36,257 nucleotides of DNA from Flavobacteriaceae bacterium (GTDB lineage: Bacteria > Bacteroidota > Bacteroidia > Flavobacteriales > Flavobacteriaceae). Below are positions 1-8,496 of this stretch, in pieces. Positions within the stretch are counted from its first letter, which is position 1. Every line of letters starts with the position of its first letter. Under the pieces are notes generated by a model, which was given only the letters and a program-made list of their open reading frames with translations, did not search any database and was not told the DNA's origin. The DNA is taken from NCBI GenBank assembly GCA_024644745.1, contig JAHEHF010000019.1, positions 1 to 36,257 of the forward strand, in the 5' to 3' direction. Both the position numbers and the translations under genes were made by a program.

Positions 1-152
1 AACCAGTTTACCGGCAAGTTGTTTTCAATAATTTCAAAGCCACCATTTATTCCAGCAGTTTTGTCGGTTTCTTTTTCACTCATCTCTTTACAGGCTGTCA
101 GCATTAGAAATAGGCTGATAATTAAGCTACATGTACTCCAATTATTTTTCAT
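1..152 (-). CDS. Lipoprotein, 5' part only (cut by window edge)
   Basis: Only the first 50 codons are in the window. The product starts MKNNWSTCS, has a hydrophobic stretch at about residues 9-19 and a lipobox LTAC with the lipidation cysteine at residue 21, so it is predicted to be an exported lipoprotein. After a short charged linker comes NGGFEIIENNLPVNW. That pattern (N-x-FE...P-x-W) often opens a carbohydrate-binding-like beta-sandwich in Bacteroidota lipoproteins, but this is only a resemblance. The start is the first ATG followed directly by a signal peptide. A TAnnTTTG box lies 40 bp upstream. Function is unknown because the gene continues outside the window. Confidence 0.7.
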   Translation of the reverse strand, partial: MKNNWSTCSLIISLFLMLTACKEMSEKETDKTAGINGGFEIIENNLPVNW

Positions 153-475
153 GAATGTTAATTTAAAAAGAGTGCTAAATTAAAATACAATCAAATTTAT
201 AGGTTATCATCTCAAAATTGGTTGACCTGAGTTAAGAAATGTTTCTGTCAAAAATCGCCTTCTTACAAGACTTAACGATTGTGGCTCAACTCCTGCATAT
301 CAGTTCTCAAAGTGATTTTATAACTTATAATTTGAGCCTTTAAATTGATGTTGAAACAGAATAGAGTAAATATTAAAAATATTTATTTGTCATAATCAAA
401 ATCCTTATAATCTTAAGTTTACGAATTCCATTCACCTTATTGAGAAGCAATGAATCCATGCTTTCCTCCCGAAAC
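153..475. other. Intergenic region between SulP stop and lipoprotein start
   Basis: No coding sequence is visible in these 323 A/T-rich bases. They hold the probable promoter of the lipoprotein gene at the low-coordinate end. They also hold a perfect A/T inverted repeat, TAAATATT-AAA-AATATTTA, at 367-385, about 90 bp beyond the SulP stop. The repeat could be a weak transcription-end hairpin or a protein-binding site, but its all-A/T stem gives little stability. Confidence 0.5.
192..199 (-). promoter_or_regulatory. Candidate -7 box (TAAATTTG) for the edge lipoprotein
   Basis: On the minus strand the sequence reads TAAATTTG, an exact match to the Bacteroidota -7 consensus TAnnTTTG, 40 bp before the ATG at 152. 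No TTG lies at the usual 17-23 bp upstream, so the -33 half is weak. A/T-rich DNA gives chance matches. Confidence 0.35.
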
Positions 476-2068
476 TTAATAGGCTTTATTATCCTGAAAG
501 AATTCCAGATAACTCCGGAGATTTAAAAATTCTCCAGTTTCAGAAACCAACTTGATAGCGATATTCCTTTCTTTTGCCTTGATTGTAAAATCATCCAGAA
601 TTTCGACAATATCATGGTCCAGATAAACCGTGTTTCTCACATCCAAAACCAATTGCGAATCTTCGGGAATATTTTCTAATTCCATCAGAATAGCTCCCTT
701 ATTGAAAAAAGTAACCTCTTCTGCCAAGGTCATTTTAACCGTACGATCATCAATATCTTCACCTTCTTTATGCAGAAAATGGCTGTTTTTGTAACTTTTG
801 AATAAAATGACAATTATTCCGGCCAAAAGCCCCATTCCAATTCCAACAAGAAGATCGGTAAAAACAATTCCCAGAACCGTTATCATAAAGGGAATAAACT
901 GCTTTCTTCCCAATTTATACATTTTCATAAAAGTTGCAGGTTGCGCCAATTTGTAACCGACCACCAATAGTACTGCTGCTAAAACAGACAATGGTATCAT
1001 ATTTAAGACAGTAGGTATGATCAATACACATGTGAGTAATAATATACCGTGCATTATGGTTGAGAACTTGCTGCTACCTCCTGATTGGATGTTTGCCGAA
1101 CTACGTACAATTACCTGTGTGATAGGCAATCCACCTATCATACCTGAGAAAATGTTACCGGCACCTTGTGCAAATAACTCACGATTCGTGGGAGTCACAT
1201 TTTTTGCCGGATCCAGTTTGTCAGTTGCTTCAACACTTAATAAGGTTTCTAAACTTGCTACCAGAGCTATCGTGAAAGCAACGATCCATATTTCGGAATC
1301 CATGATCGCTCCAAAGTTTGGATAAGTAAATACACCTAAAAATGCCTGTAAATCTTCAGAGACAGGCACTTGGACCATGTGAGCCGCTGTGATTCCAAAC
1401 ACAGGATGATCTTTGGTCAGAATATAATAGACGATTCCCAATACAACAGCTACCAAAGGGCCCTGGATCAACTGGAAAATCCTGCCTTTTTTTGACAATA
1501 CCTTATCCCAAAATATCAATACAGCCAGTCCAATTATGCCGATCAATGCGCTCCCGGGTCTTATGTGATTAATGGTATTAAAAATGGCGGTAAAAGTATT
1601 CTCACCGTCAGCTTCCATAAAAGTCAAATCTCCCTGGTAATCTGTGTCATAACCAAAAAAGTGTGGTATCTGTTTTAAAACAATAATAATTCCAATGGCT
1701 GTCAACATGCCTTTAATGACAGATGAAGGAAAATAATATCCAATGACTCCTGCCTTTAAAAAACCAAGAACAATTTGAAAAATTCCGGCTAAGACAACAG
1801 CTACCAAAAAATTTTCAAATCCACCCAAGGTACTTATGGCACTCAGAACGATGGCTGCCAATCCTGCTGCCGGCCCGCTTACCCCAATTTTGGATCCGCT
1901 AAGGGCACCTACAAGTATACCTCCCACAATTCCTGCAATGACCCCTGAAAATAAGGGGGCGCCACTTGCCAATGCCACACCTAAACATAGTGGAAGCGCT
2001 ACAAAGAATACAACAACACTTGCGGGAAAATCATTTTTTAACTGGGAAATGGGGCTGGTTTTTTTCAT
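476..2068 (-). CDS. SulP family inorganic anion transporter with STAS domain
   Basis: An inner-membrane transporter of the SulP/SLC26 family (530 residues, normal length). Residues about 15-440 are a run of hydrophobic segments, starting with the family-like LPLCLGVALASGAPLFSG (25-42) and GVSGPAAG in the substrate-binding half-helix region. A cytoplasmic STAS domain follows at about 445-515, with LDVRNTVYLDHD (475-486) in place of the usual D-x-S-x-V-x-x-x-D strand-turn. SulP proteins move sulfate, bicarbonate or other anions, usually with Na+ or H+. Substrate cannot be read from sequence. No carbonic anhydrase gene adjoins it, and no sulfate-assimilation gene either. It is divergent from the pyruvate-kinase-like gene and shares a 111-bp intergenic region with it. 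The ATG start is followed by a short basic N-terminus. Confidence 0.93.
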   Translation of the reverse strand: MKKTSPISQLKNDFPASVVVFFVALPLCLGVALASGAPLFSGVIAGIVGGILVGALSGSKIGVSGPAAGLAAIVLSAISTLGGFENFLVAVVLAGIFQIVLGFLKAGVIGYYFPSSVIKGMLTAIGIIIVLKQIPHFFGYDTDYQGDLTFMEADGENTFTAIFNTINHIRPGSALIGIIGLAVLIFWDKVLSKKGRIFQLIQGPLVAVVLGIVYYILTKDHPVFGITAAHMVQVPVSEDLQAFLGVFTYPNFGAIMDSEIWIVAFTIALVASLETLLSVEATDKLDPAKNVTPTNRELFAQGAGNIFSGMIGGLPITQVIVRSSANIQSGGSSKFSTIMHGILLLTCVLIIPTVLNMIPLSVLAAVLLVVGYKLAQPATFMKMYKLGRKQFIPFMITVLGIVFTDLLVGIGMGLLAGIIVILFKSYKNSHFLHKEGEDIDDRTVKMTLAEEVTFFNKGAILMELENIPEDSQLVLDVRNTVYLDHDIVEILDDFTIKAKERNIAIKLVSETGEFLNLRSYLEFFQDNKAY

Positions 2069-2089
2069 TTGAATGGCTTATTGATCTAC

Positions 2090-2123
2090 CAAAGATACAC
2101 AGCTTAGTATTATTTGATCGCAA
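2090..2123 (-). promoter_or_regulatory. Promoter for SulP gene (TTG-N23-TATCTTTG)
   Basis: The minus strand carries TATCTTTG (2090-2097), an exact TAnnTTTG match, with a TTG (2121-2123) 23 bp upstream. That is within the 17-23 bp spacing described for Flavobacterium promoters. It lies about 22 bp before the SulP ATG at 2068, so the 5' leader would be short. Confidence 0.5.
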
Positions 2124-2152
2124 TATGATGTAATTTTAAAAAAAGGGTGGTA

Positions 2153-2172
2153 AATTTATGGTAACATAAATT
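2153..2172. promoter_or_regulatory. Perfect palindrome before pyruvate-kinase-like gene (operator candidate)
   Basis: Eight-base arms AATTTATG and CATAAATT are separated by GTAA and end 7 bp before the ATG at 2180. The symmetry is perfect and of the size of a dimeric repressor site. Its position over the start region suggests control of the downstream gene, either as an operator or as a small A/T hairpin at the translation start. Which protein binds, if any, is unknown. Confidence 0.4.
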
Positions 2173-2179
2173 GTTGGTC

Positions 2180-4015
2180 ATGCGATTCCCCAAAGACAAA
2201 TTGCAAGAAATTGTTGTAGCGCTCAGTTCGATAATTGACACAATTTATGAGTGCGAGCTTAAGTACAAAAATGAGCTCAACAATGTGCATCCGAACTATA
2301 TGCATAGCGCAAAGAACCTCGTTCATTATTTAGCCCTCCGCTCCTTTAATATAGATGTTTTTCAACAGAAGCTCGAAGATATCGGAATGCCTGTTGCACT
2401 TGAATCCCAGGAGAATATTCTATACAGTTTGCTGAATTTGAGAACTATTGTTTACAGCTTGCTCGGTTATCAATTACCTGATGAAGAAAAAGGGCATCTT
2501 AATAATTTGGAGGTTCAGAAAATTCGTGGAGAAAATTCAGAGGCACTTTTTGGAAAGATAATGAACAAAAGGAAAACAGCCATACTGGTGACCCAACCCA
2601 CGGAGGCCGCCACCAATGAAAGTTTTGTCCAGTCACTTATACAGCAGGGAATGGACTGTGTGAGGATCAACTGTGCTCATGATGATGAAATAATCTGGAA
2701 GCAAATTATTGACCATGTCAGGAGGCATGAAGGGGATTGCAAAGTCATGATGGATTTAGGTGGACCGAAACTGAGAACAGGTAAAATGAAACCCGGCCCT
2801 AAGGTCATTCATATCAAACCAAGAAAAAATGCTATCGGGCAGGTAACAGAACCGGCTAAGATCTGGCTCGCTCCCTATGCCATAATGCCCCCAAAAGGTG
2901 AAGAATATGACGTCATCATTCCTGTGAACAAAAAGTGGCTCAGGAAAACGAAAAAAGGGTCTTATATTATTTTTAGGGATTCACGTGACAGAAAGTGCAG
3001 TATTTATATCGATAAAAAAGAAGGTAAAGGAAGGTGGGCCTCTTGCAGTGATTCTGCCTTTATAACCCCTGCAACTTTTTTAAATGTTTTTTTGGAAAAA
3101 AAATCAAGGAAAGAAATTCATACCCTTCAGGAATTATTGCCATTGGAGGAAGTTATATTTTTGTTTGAGGGTGATTTTTTGAGGTTGGATAAAAAAGCCA
3201 TTCTCGGTGAACCTGCAGTTTATGATCAGGAGGGTAATTTAAAAGAAATGGCCCATATATCCTGTACCTTGCCTGAGATTTTTGATTCAGTAAATGAAGA
3301 AGAACTGATCTATTTTAATGATGGTAAAATTGAAGGAATCGTTCGTGAAAATCATAGGGATCATTTAATTATTGAAATTACTTATGCAAAAAAGAGAGGA
3401 GGAAAACTGAAAGCTGATAAGGGTATTAATTTGCCAAATAGTGTTTTGGGTGTTAAAGGGTTGACCAAAAAAGACAAAAAAGATCTAAAATTTGTTGCGC
3501 TTCATGCCGATGTTGTTAATTTTTCTTTTGTCAACAATAAAAAAGATGTTGAGGAATTGATCAGCGAACTGAATAACCTCAAGGCAGCCTTAGGTATCAT
3601 TTTAAAAATTGAAACCAAAGAGGGCTACAGAAATTTACCGGGTATTTTGTTAAAAGCCATGGAAAATTATCCGGTGGGAGTCATGATTGCAAGAGGAGAT
3701 CTGGCCATAGAATTGGGTTGGAAGAATTTTGCAACGATCCAGGAAGAGATTTTGCAGCTATGCGCTGCAGCGCATGTACCGGTGGTTTGGGCCACACAGG
3801 TTCTGGAGAATTTGGCTAAAAAAGGAATTCCGACAAGAGCAGAAATTACAGACATCGCCATGGCACAGCGTGCAGATTGTGTGATGCTGAATAAAGGGCC
3901 TTATATTGAAAAGGCCGTTAGGATGCTGGATAAGGTGATTCGTAAAATGCAAAGAATTCAAAAGGGCAAATTGACCCTATTACCCCGGCTGGAGTTTTCG
4001 GAGCATCTTCACTAA
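2180..4015 (+). CDS. Pyruvate-kinase-like protein, long atypical form
   Basis: 611 residues, and the only clear plus-strand gene. Pyruvate kinase signatures are split by a large insertion. RKTAILVTQP (131-140), VRINCAH (161-167) and MDLGGPKLRT (191-200) match the first part of the barrel. LKIE (475-478), ARGD (504-507), WATQ (537-540) and TRAE (552-555) match the second part. The conserved lysine (K476), acidic metal ligands (E478, D507) and threonine (T539) are present. The K+-site serine and threonine of NFSH and DTKGPE are replaced (A166, L193). About 130 residues of helical sequence precede the barrel, about 270 residues separate its halves, and the usual C-terminal regulatory domain is missing. 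I start at ATG 2180, because the in-frame TTGs at 2171 and 2174 overlap or abut a palindrome. It may be a true kinase with altered cation dependence or a relative with another role. Confidence 0.85.
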   Translation: MRFPKDKLQEIVVALSSIIDTIYECELKYKNELNNVHPNYMHSAKNLVHYLALRSFNIDVFQQKLEDIGMPVALESQENILYSLLNLRTIVYSLLGYQLPDEEKGHLNNLEVQKIRGENSEALFGKIMNKRKTAILVTQPTEAATNESFVQSLIQQGMDCVRINCAHDDEIIWKQIIDHVRRHEGDCKVMMDLGGPKLRTGKMKPGPKVIHIKPRKNAIGQVTEPAKIWLAPYAIMPPKGEEYDVIIPVNKKWLRKTKKGSYIIFRDSRDRKCSIYIDKKEGKGRWASCSDSAFITPATFLNVFLEKKSRKEIHTLQELLPLEEVIFLFEGDFLRLDKKAILGEPAVYDQEGNLKEMAHISCTLPEIFDSVNEEELIYFNDGKIEGIVRENHRDHLIIEITYAKKRGGKLKADKGINLPNSVLGVKGLTKKDKKDLKFVALHADVVNFSFVNNKKDVEELISELNNLKAALGIILKIETKEGYRNLPGILLKAMENYPVGVMIARGDLAIELGWKNFATIQEEILQLCAAAHVPVVWATQVLENLAKKGIPTRAEITDIAMAQRADCVMLNKGPYIEKAVRMLDKVIRKMQRIQKGKLTLLPRLEFSEHLH

Positions 4016-4062
4016 GAAGATTCAGTTGGTGCACCTTTTTCAATTCTTTTTAGGACCGAAAA

Positions 4063-5004
4063 TTACCAGGGAAGCTTGAGGCCTTTCACCTCATGTTGGT
4101 AAAATGTCTCCAACTGTTTAACCAGATCGATCGAAAGGGGTTTTTTTGTGCTCTCTACATTGCTGATCAACTGTTCCAAAGTGGAATTTCCAGGAATCAC
4201 AGTCGATACGGCATCATAGGCCAGACAAAATGCAATGGCAGTCTGAGCGAAATGCGCCTCTTCACCAATGATGCTTTTTATCTTACTGACCAGATCCGCC
4301 CTGGTTTGAATATCCTGTTTTGACCAGCGGCTTCTGATGTCTTTAAAAGTGCTTTCTGCAGCATATTTACCCGAAAGCCATCCAGAATCAAGAGGTATTT
4401 TAACAATGATGGCGACCTCGTTTGTTACTGCCAGGTCAAAGGCTCTTGCGGCATCCTGATGCAGTATGTTGAAGAAGGCTTCAATGACTTTGCTGTTGGT
4501 GGTCTCCATCAATAACTTCATTTCTTCATAAGTATCTAAAGATGCCCCATAGGCTTTTATTTTTCCTTCTGCCTTCAGCTGTTCAAGAATGTGGTAATGA
4601 TCATTCTTATTGCCATCGAGATTTTCAAAAGGAGGGTTGTGGATGATCAGTGAATCAACATAATCCATTTGTAACCTTTTCAAGCTGCCCTCCAGAGATT
4701 CCCGAATGTAATTCGCACTGTAGTTCATGTCCCCTGAATCTGTGTGCCCGAATTTTGTATTGACTACAATTTTACTTCTGTCATAGTCTTTCAGCGCTTT
4801 ACCCAGTCTCAATTCACTTGTTCCCAGTCCGTAATTTGGAGCTGTGTCAAAAAAATTGATCCCTAAATCTATTGATTTGTGAACCATATTGACTGCCTCA
4901 TTTTCTGTCATGTCATCCCAGCCTGAATTGGCTCCCAGCTGCCATGCGCCAAGTCCGATTTCTGAAACACGGGCTGCATCTTTTGTATATGGGTTGTATT
5001 TCAT
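4063..5004 (-). CDS. Aldo/keto reductase
   Basis: A cytoplasmic NAD(P)H-dependent oxidoreductase of the AKR superfamily (313 residues, normal length). The catalytic tetrad is visible: D53 and Y58 in FFDTAPNYGLG, K84 in VVNTKFG and H122 in LIIHNPP. The C-terminal ATVIPGNST-like segment (here STVIPGNSTLEQL) matches the cofactor-binding helix region. Substrate is not predictable; relatives act on sugars and aldehydes. It converges with the pyruvate-kinase-like gene (47 bp between stops). It lies 20 bp downstream of the small glycine-rich protein gene, so the two may be cotranscribed. Confidence 0.93.
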   Translation of the reverse strand: MKYNPYTKDAARVSEIGLGAWQLGANSGWDDMTENEAVNMVHKSIDLGINFFDTAPNYGLGTSELRLGKALKDYDRSKIVVNTKFGHTDSGDMNYSANYIRESLEGSLKRLQMDYVDSLIIHNPPFENLDGNKNDHYHILEQLKAEGKIKAYGASLDTYEEMKLLMETTNSKVIEAFFNILHQDAARAFDLAVTNEVAIIVKIPLDSGWLSGKYAAESTFKDIRSRWSKQDIQTRADLVSKIKSIIGEEAHFAQTAIAFCLAYDAVSTVIPGNSTLEQLISNVESTKKPLSIDLVKQLETFYQHEVKGLKLPW

Positions 5005-5024
5005 TGACCTTTGATTCTCAGATT

Positions 5025-5198
5025 TTACTTTTGATTACCACCTTTCTTACCCTTATTCATAAGGCTTGTTCCAATAGCTACTCCTATGGCGATGCCCACC
5101 GCGAGCCAGAGGCCCAGGTTATTGGTGGCAACCCCTACGGCTGTTCCCACCCCGATTCCGATAGCAATCCCGGCGGCTAAATTATTTTTGTTTTTCAT
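5025..5198 (-). CDS. Small glycine-rich membrane protein, 57 aa
   Basis: A short ORF starting MKNKNNLAAGIAIGIGVG. It has two hydrophobic stretches (about 7-24 and 30-46) built of G-I-A-I-G and G-V-A-I-G repeats around the centre TNNLGLW, and a basic tail NKGKKGGNQK. The two halves resemble each other, as in glycine-zipper membrane proteins, so two packed transmembrane helices with both ends inside are likely. The 20-bp gap to the aldo/keto reductase and the clean ATG-to-stop reading frame support a real gene. No function is known to me. Confidence 0.7.
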   Translation of the reverse strand: MKNKNNLAAGIAIGIGVGTAVGVATNNLGLWLAVGIAIGVAIGTSLMNKGKKGGNQK

Positions 5199-5330
5199 GG
5201 TTTCATCATTAAAAGTTAAACGATCTGTATTGGGACCCTTGCATCTTGTCTGTTCTTGGATGATGTTTCGATAGTTCGATCCCTATTCAAACGGGGAAAA
5301 TATATTCCTGGGTCCTATTGATCTTTAATT

Positions 5331-5338
5331 CAAAGGTA
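5331..5338 (-). promoter_or_regulatory. Candidate -7 box (TACCTTTG)
   Basis: An exact TAnnTTTG match on the minus strand, 132 bp upstream of the small glycine-rich protein. There is no TTG at the -33 position. If used, it would give a leader of about 125 bases. Weak support. Confidence 0.25.
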
Positions 5339-5402
5339 AAGATTTGTGTTGAATTTCGCACCTGAACGGGGCAGACGAGAAGGATGTTGTTCATGTTTTA
5401 AA

Positions 5403-6425
5403 TCATTGAATCGTCGCCTTCTCTTCTAATGAGTTTCTGTAATCTTCCAAATTTAGATTCATGATATAAAAATTCAAAGATCCGTTTTTGCTTGAAGAAA
5501 CAATGTCTTTAAAATTGCTGTAGCTCTGAACCGCTTTTTCCTTTAAACCTCCAGGCAATCTACCGGATGTAAAAATCAAATACTTATTGTCGGGACTAAC
5601 ATAAGGGCTGCCATCAACCTGGTCGCTGTTGACATCTGCTCCCATATTCACTGGGTTGGACCACTGGTCTTTGCTGTCTCTAAAACTAATGTACAAGTCA
5701 CTGTTGCCAAATCCGTCAGGCTGGTCAACTCTTACAAAGATCATGAACGACTCATCCATGGATACAAACGCATCTGCCTCTCTGTTCTGTGAATTGATAT
5801 GATCTGGAAGGCGCTGAGGTTCCTGGTATTTTCCATCTTGGAACCGTGACACATAAATATCAGAATTCCCTCCTTTATCAGAGTTAAAATAAATATTTCT
5901 GTTATTTGTCATCACAGGATAAAACTCATTTCCTTCGGAAGCAATTGGCGGGCCAAAGGGTTCGGGTTCCTGCCATGTCCCGTTTTTTAAGGTTGACGAC
6001 CATATATTAAAGTTAAACCCTTCCGGTTTTCCTTCATAATCTTTAAAAGTGGAAAACAACATTAATTTTCCGTCAGGTGAAATCTGAACATCTGCCATGG
6101 GCAGATCAGCTGATACGAATGGCACGAATTCGGGTAAAGAAAAGCTTCCATCCTCAAATTTTTGAAATGCAATTCCGGTCAAACCTAATTTTTGCGATGT
6201 AACCGTATAATATATGGTATCACCGGCAGGGCTGAAACTCGTATTGAATTTATCAATGTGAGTAGAAACAATTTCGGGATGAAATTTAACAGGTTTATGA
6301 ATCACTGAATCCTTGATATAAGCGTGTATTCCGGTTTTTTTCTGAGCTGTTTCGGAATTCTCTTTTTTTAAATTACATGAATTAAGCAAAACGATAAGGG
6401 TAAAATAGATGAATTTATAAATCAT
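5403..6425 (-). CDS. PD40/WD40-like beta-propeller lipoprotein
   Basis: 340 residues, exported as a lipoprotein: hydrophobic N-terminus, then lipobox LNSC with cysteine 17. Several TolB-type PD40 strands are visible, including ISPDGKLMLFSTF and VSPDNKYLIFTSGR, with NRNIYFNSDKGGNSDIYVS between them. Such motifs build a six-bladed propeller like that of TolB. Proteins of this kind in Bacteroidota are often annotated as exo-alpha-sialidase or TolB-like, but no sialidase Asp-box pattern (SxDxGxTW) is seen, so a binding or scaffold role is as likely. It is followed downstream by about 200 noncoding bases and is separated from the upstream peptidase gene by 133 bp. Confidence 0.85.
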   Translation of the reverse strand: MIYKFIYFTLIVLLNSCNLKKENSETAQKKTGIHAYIKDSVIHKPVKFHPEIVSTHIDKFNTSFSPAGDTIYYTVTSQKLGLTGIAFQKFEDGSFSLPEFVPFVSADLPMADVQISPDGKLMLFSTFKDYEGKPEGFNFNIWSSTLKNGTWQEPEPFGPPIASEGNEFYPVMTNNRNIYFNSDKGGNSDIYVSRFQDGKYQEPQRLPDHINSQNREADAFVSMDESFMIFVRVDQPDGFGNSDLYISFRDSKDQWSNPVNMGADVNSDQVDGSPYVSPDNKYLIFTSGRLPGGLKEKAVQSYSNFKDIVSSSKNGSLNFYIMNLNLEDYRNSLEEKATIQ

Positions 6426-6558
6426 AGTGTAAGTGTTTTGGTTTCAATCTAAAATTTAAATCACAAGCCTGAGTGAATGAGAACCCTTCATGCTTTGATT
6501 CAGTTGTAATGTTTAAGTTGTTTTTGATGTCAAAATACGAATGAGCCATTAAATTCAT

Positions 6559-8475
6559 TTACAGAAGAGAAAGTAAAATGAGCAGACTCATCATGCATGT
6601 TGCAAAAATTGACCGATATCTCCTGACTTTATTGTTTTTGTATTTCAGTACACCGATGAATAAAAAAGGGACACTTATGAAAATGATAAAATACAAAGGA
6701 TGACTCAGGGAAACTGCAACGATCAGACCCGCAATAACGAATAGCATCCATTGCATTAAATAGATCATAGAAACGGATAATATTCTTTTGCCTGAAGGCT
6801 TTTCCCTGCGGAAAAAGAAAAAATAAATAAGGCCGAACAATGGCATGAAATAAAGCAGGGTCTGCAGGACCAAATACTTTAAAGGGGTTGTGAGCAATAC
6901 CATGAAATTTAGTTCGGGCATCTTCAGTTGATTGATATAGGCTTGGTCATATTCGGAATTCAATATCAGTGCCCTGGATTGCATTGAGATCTCCTTGATT
7001 TCATTTACCTGATCAAGGCTGTTAAAAAATCCATTTGTTTTTCTGTATTCAATAATCATTTGGGCCTCCTCTTTTTGAAGTTCTTTAAGGGTAAGCAAAT
7101 CATCTGTTTCAGCAGCGTTCAGATCGAATGTATAGACAGGAAGGGTGAACGCACCAAAAGGGTCAGGTACAATCAAGCGATGCTTATGATTTCTTACCAT
7201 CAGCCAAATTTGAGGCGGAAGGTTCCGGGTATATTCCAGATCCGTAGATTCTTTAAATATTTTTTTTACGATCACTTCTTCAGAAGGGAAGGCATTCAAA
7301 TACCCTTCCATAAAATCAACAAAGGCTGATCCGGAGGAGTTGCTGTCCATATGTTCATGAAACACGGTAAAGTATTTGAGAAACTGATTTTCCATTGGGG
7401 AAAAAATATCTTTTGGAGCATTCACGACCAAAGAAGTATCCTTTAAAAAGGGTTTGTAAAAGTCAGCCTCTAAAAAGTGTTGGGCGGCCTCACTTTGAGT
7501 AAGTTGTGTGAAAAATGTACTGATCACACCTTCCGTAGAAAGCATTTGAACATAATTTCGCAAGTCTTTTTCCCTGAATCGAATCCCGGCATTTCTGAAG
7601 GTTAAACGATCTTCGATGTCATCCAGTTCAGGGCTTGAATTCAAAAATTTGGCTTTACCATTGATCACGTGGTCATATCTTTTGAGGTTCTCATATTTTT
7701 GATACCATATGGGCATTGATACTTTAAAATACCCCAGTCTGAATGGATGGGTTAAATCTTTTTCAAATCCCTTTACAGCAATCGCTGACTTGCTTCTGGT
7801 CTTTTCTATGTCAGAAAATATACCCTGTTTCAGCGCCTCATTTTTTTCAAAGATTCTCGATACATTTTCCATATGTTCTGCAAAACCTTCATGAAAGGCA
7901 GTGCTGTAATCTGTTCTGACCGAGAAATAATGCATATCAAGGCTCTTGGAACTCTCTTCACCTTTCCACGGATTTAACATTCCATAGATCAGATGCCCCA
8001 TCTCATGAGGATATAACTGGGTGACCGACATTAACCTTTCCATGCTGCCATCAATTCTGCTCTCAACAAGGTCAATATAAGGGACATTCTCTTTTTCAAT
8101 ATGACCATCTTCTGATTTGATATAAAATCCGACCCTGGCAAATCCGCCTTCATTTTTTGTCAAAGCCAAATAGGCCGGTTCTATTTGTTGAAGTTTATTT
8201 TTATTGAATAAATAGGTTTCTGCCAGGAAATACAGCCTTATGGCGTTTTTCACAAATGATTGGTTGATGATGCCTTTTACTTTCGCATCTAATGAGGTTG
8301 TATCAGAAACCAGGGTCATTTCCGGAAGATCGTTTATCATTTTTCCGGTTGGCTTCATCACGACCAGCATCTTATTTTCAAATGGAAGGAATGCATTTTT
8401 ATCACTTGTTTGAGCTGATATTAAAATTGATATCAGCAAAAGGGAAAATGATATATATGTCTTTAGATGATTCAA
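6559..8475 (-). CDS. Exported HExxH metallopeptidase-like protein with HhH motif and C-terminal membrane domain
   Basis: 638 residues. A signal peptide (1-21, ending ISAQ) is followed by a domain with H157-E-M-G-H161 and, 34 residues on, FHEGFAEHMEN (194-204), whose E196 or E200 could be the third zinc ligand of a gluzincin-type peptidase. Residues about 450-502 (DLNAAETDDLLTL...IIEYRKTNGFFNSLDQVNEI) fit a ComEA/GspK-type helix-hairpin-helix. Four hydrophobic segments follow at about 525-638. The start codon is TTG: it is the only one giving the signal peptide, since the next ATG (residue 36) would remove it. I do not recognise this domain order as a named family. The peptidase part probably lies outside the cytoplasm; what the helix-hairpin-helix does there is unknown. 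It lies 21 bp downstream of the amidohydrolase remnant. Confidence 0.85.
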   Translation of the reverse strand: MNHLKTYISFSLLLISILISAQTSDKNAFLPFENKMLVVMKPTGKMINDLPEMTLVSDTTSLDAKVKGIINQSFVKNAIRLYFLAETYLFNKNKLQQIEPAYLALTKNEGGFARVGFYIKSEDGHIEKENVPYIDLVESRIDGSMERLMSVTQLYPHEMGHLIYGMLNPWKGEESSKSLDMHYFSVRTDYSTAFHEGFAEHMENVSRIFEKNEALKQGIFSDIEKTRSKSAIAVKGFEKDLTHPFRLGYFKVSMPIWYQKYENLKRYDHVINGKAKFLNSSPELDDIEDRLTFRNAGIRFREKDLRNYVQMLSTEGVISTFFTQLTQSEAAQHFLEADFYKPFLKDTSLVVNAPKDIFSPMENQFLKYFTVFHEHMDSNSSGSAFVDFMEGYLNAFPSEEVIVKKIFKESTDLEYTRNLPPQIWLMVRNHKHRLIVPDPFGAFTLPVYTFDLNAAETDDLLTLKELQKEEAQMIIEYRKTNGFFNSLDQVNEIKEISMQSRALILNSEYDQAYINQLKMPELNFMVLLTTPLKYLVLQTLLYFMPLFGLIYFFFFRREKPSGKRILSVSMIYLMQWMLFVIAGLIVAVSLSHPLYFIIFISVPFLFIGVLKYKNNKVRRYRSIFATCMMSLLILLSLL

Positions 8476-8496
8476 AATATTGTCTCTGAAGTTAAC

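Noticed and set aside
4016-4062. Bidirectional terminator between the convergent genes
   Set aside because: T-runs are present but no stem longer than a few bases could be drawn.
5403-6425. Sialidase call for the PD40 lipoprotein
   Set aside because: The blade repeats are PD40 type and no Asp-box or catalytic Arg triad was seen.
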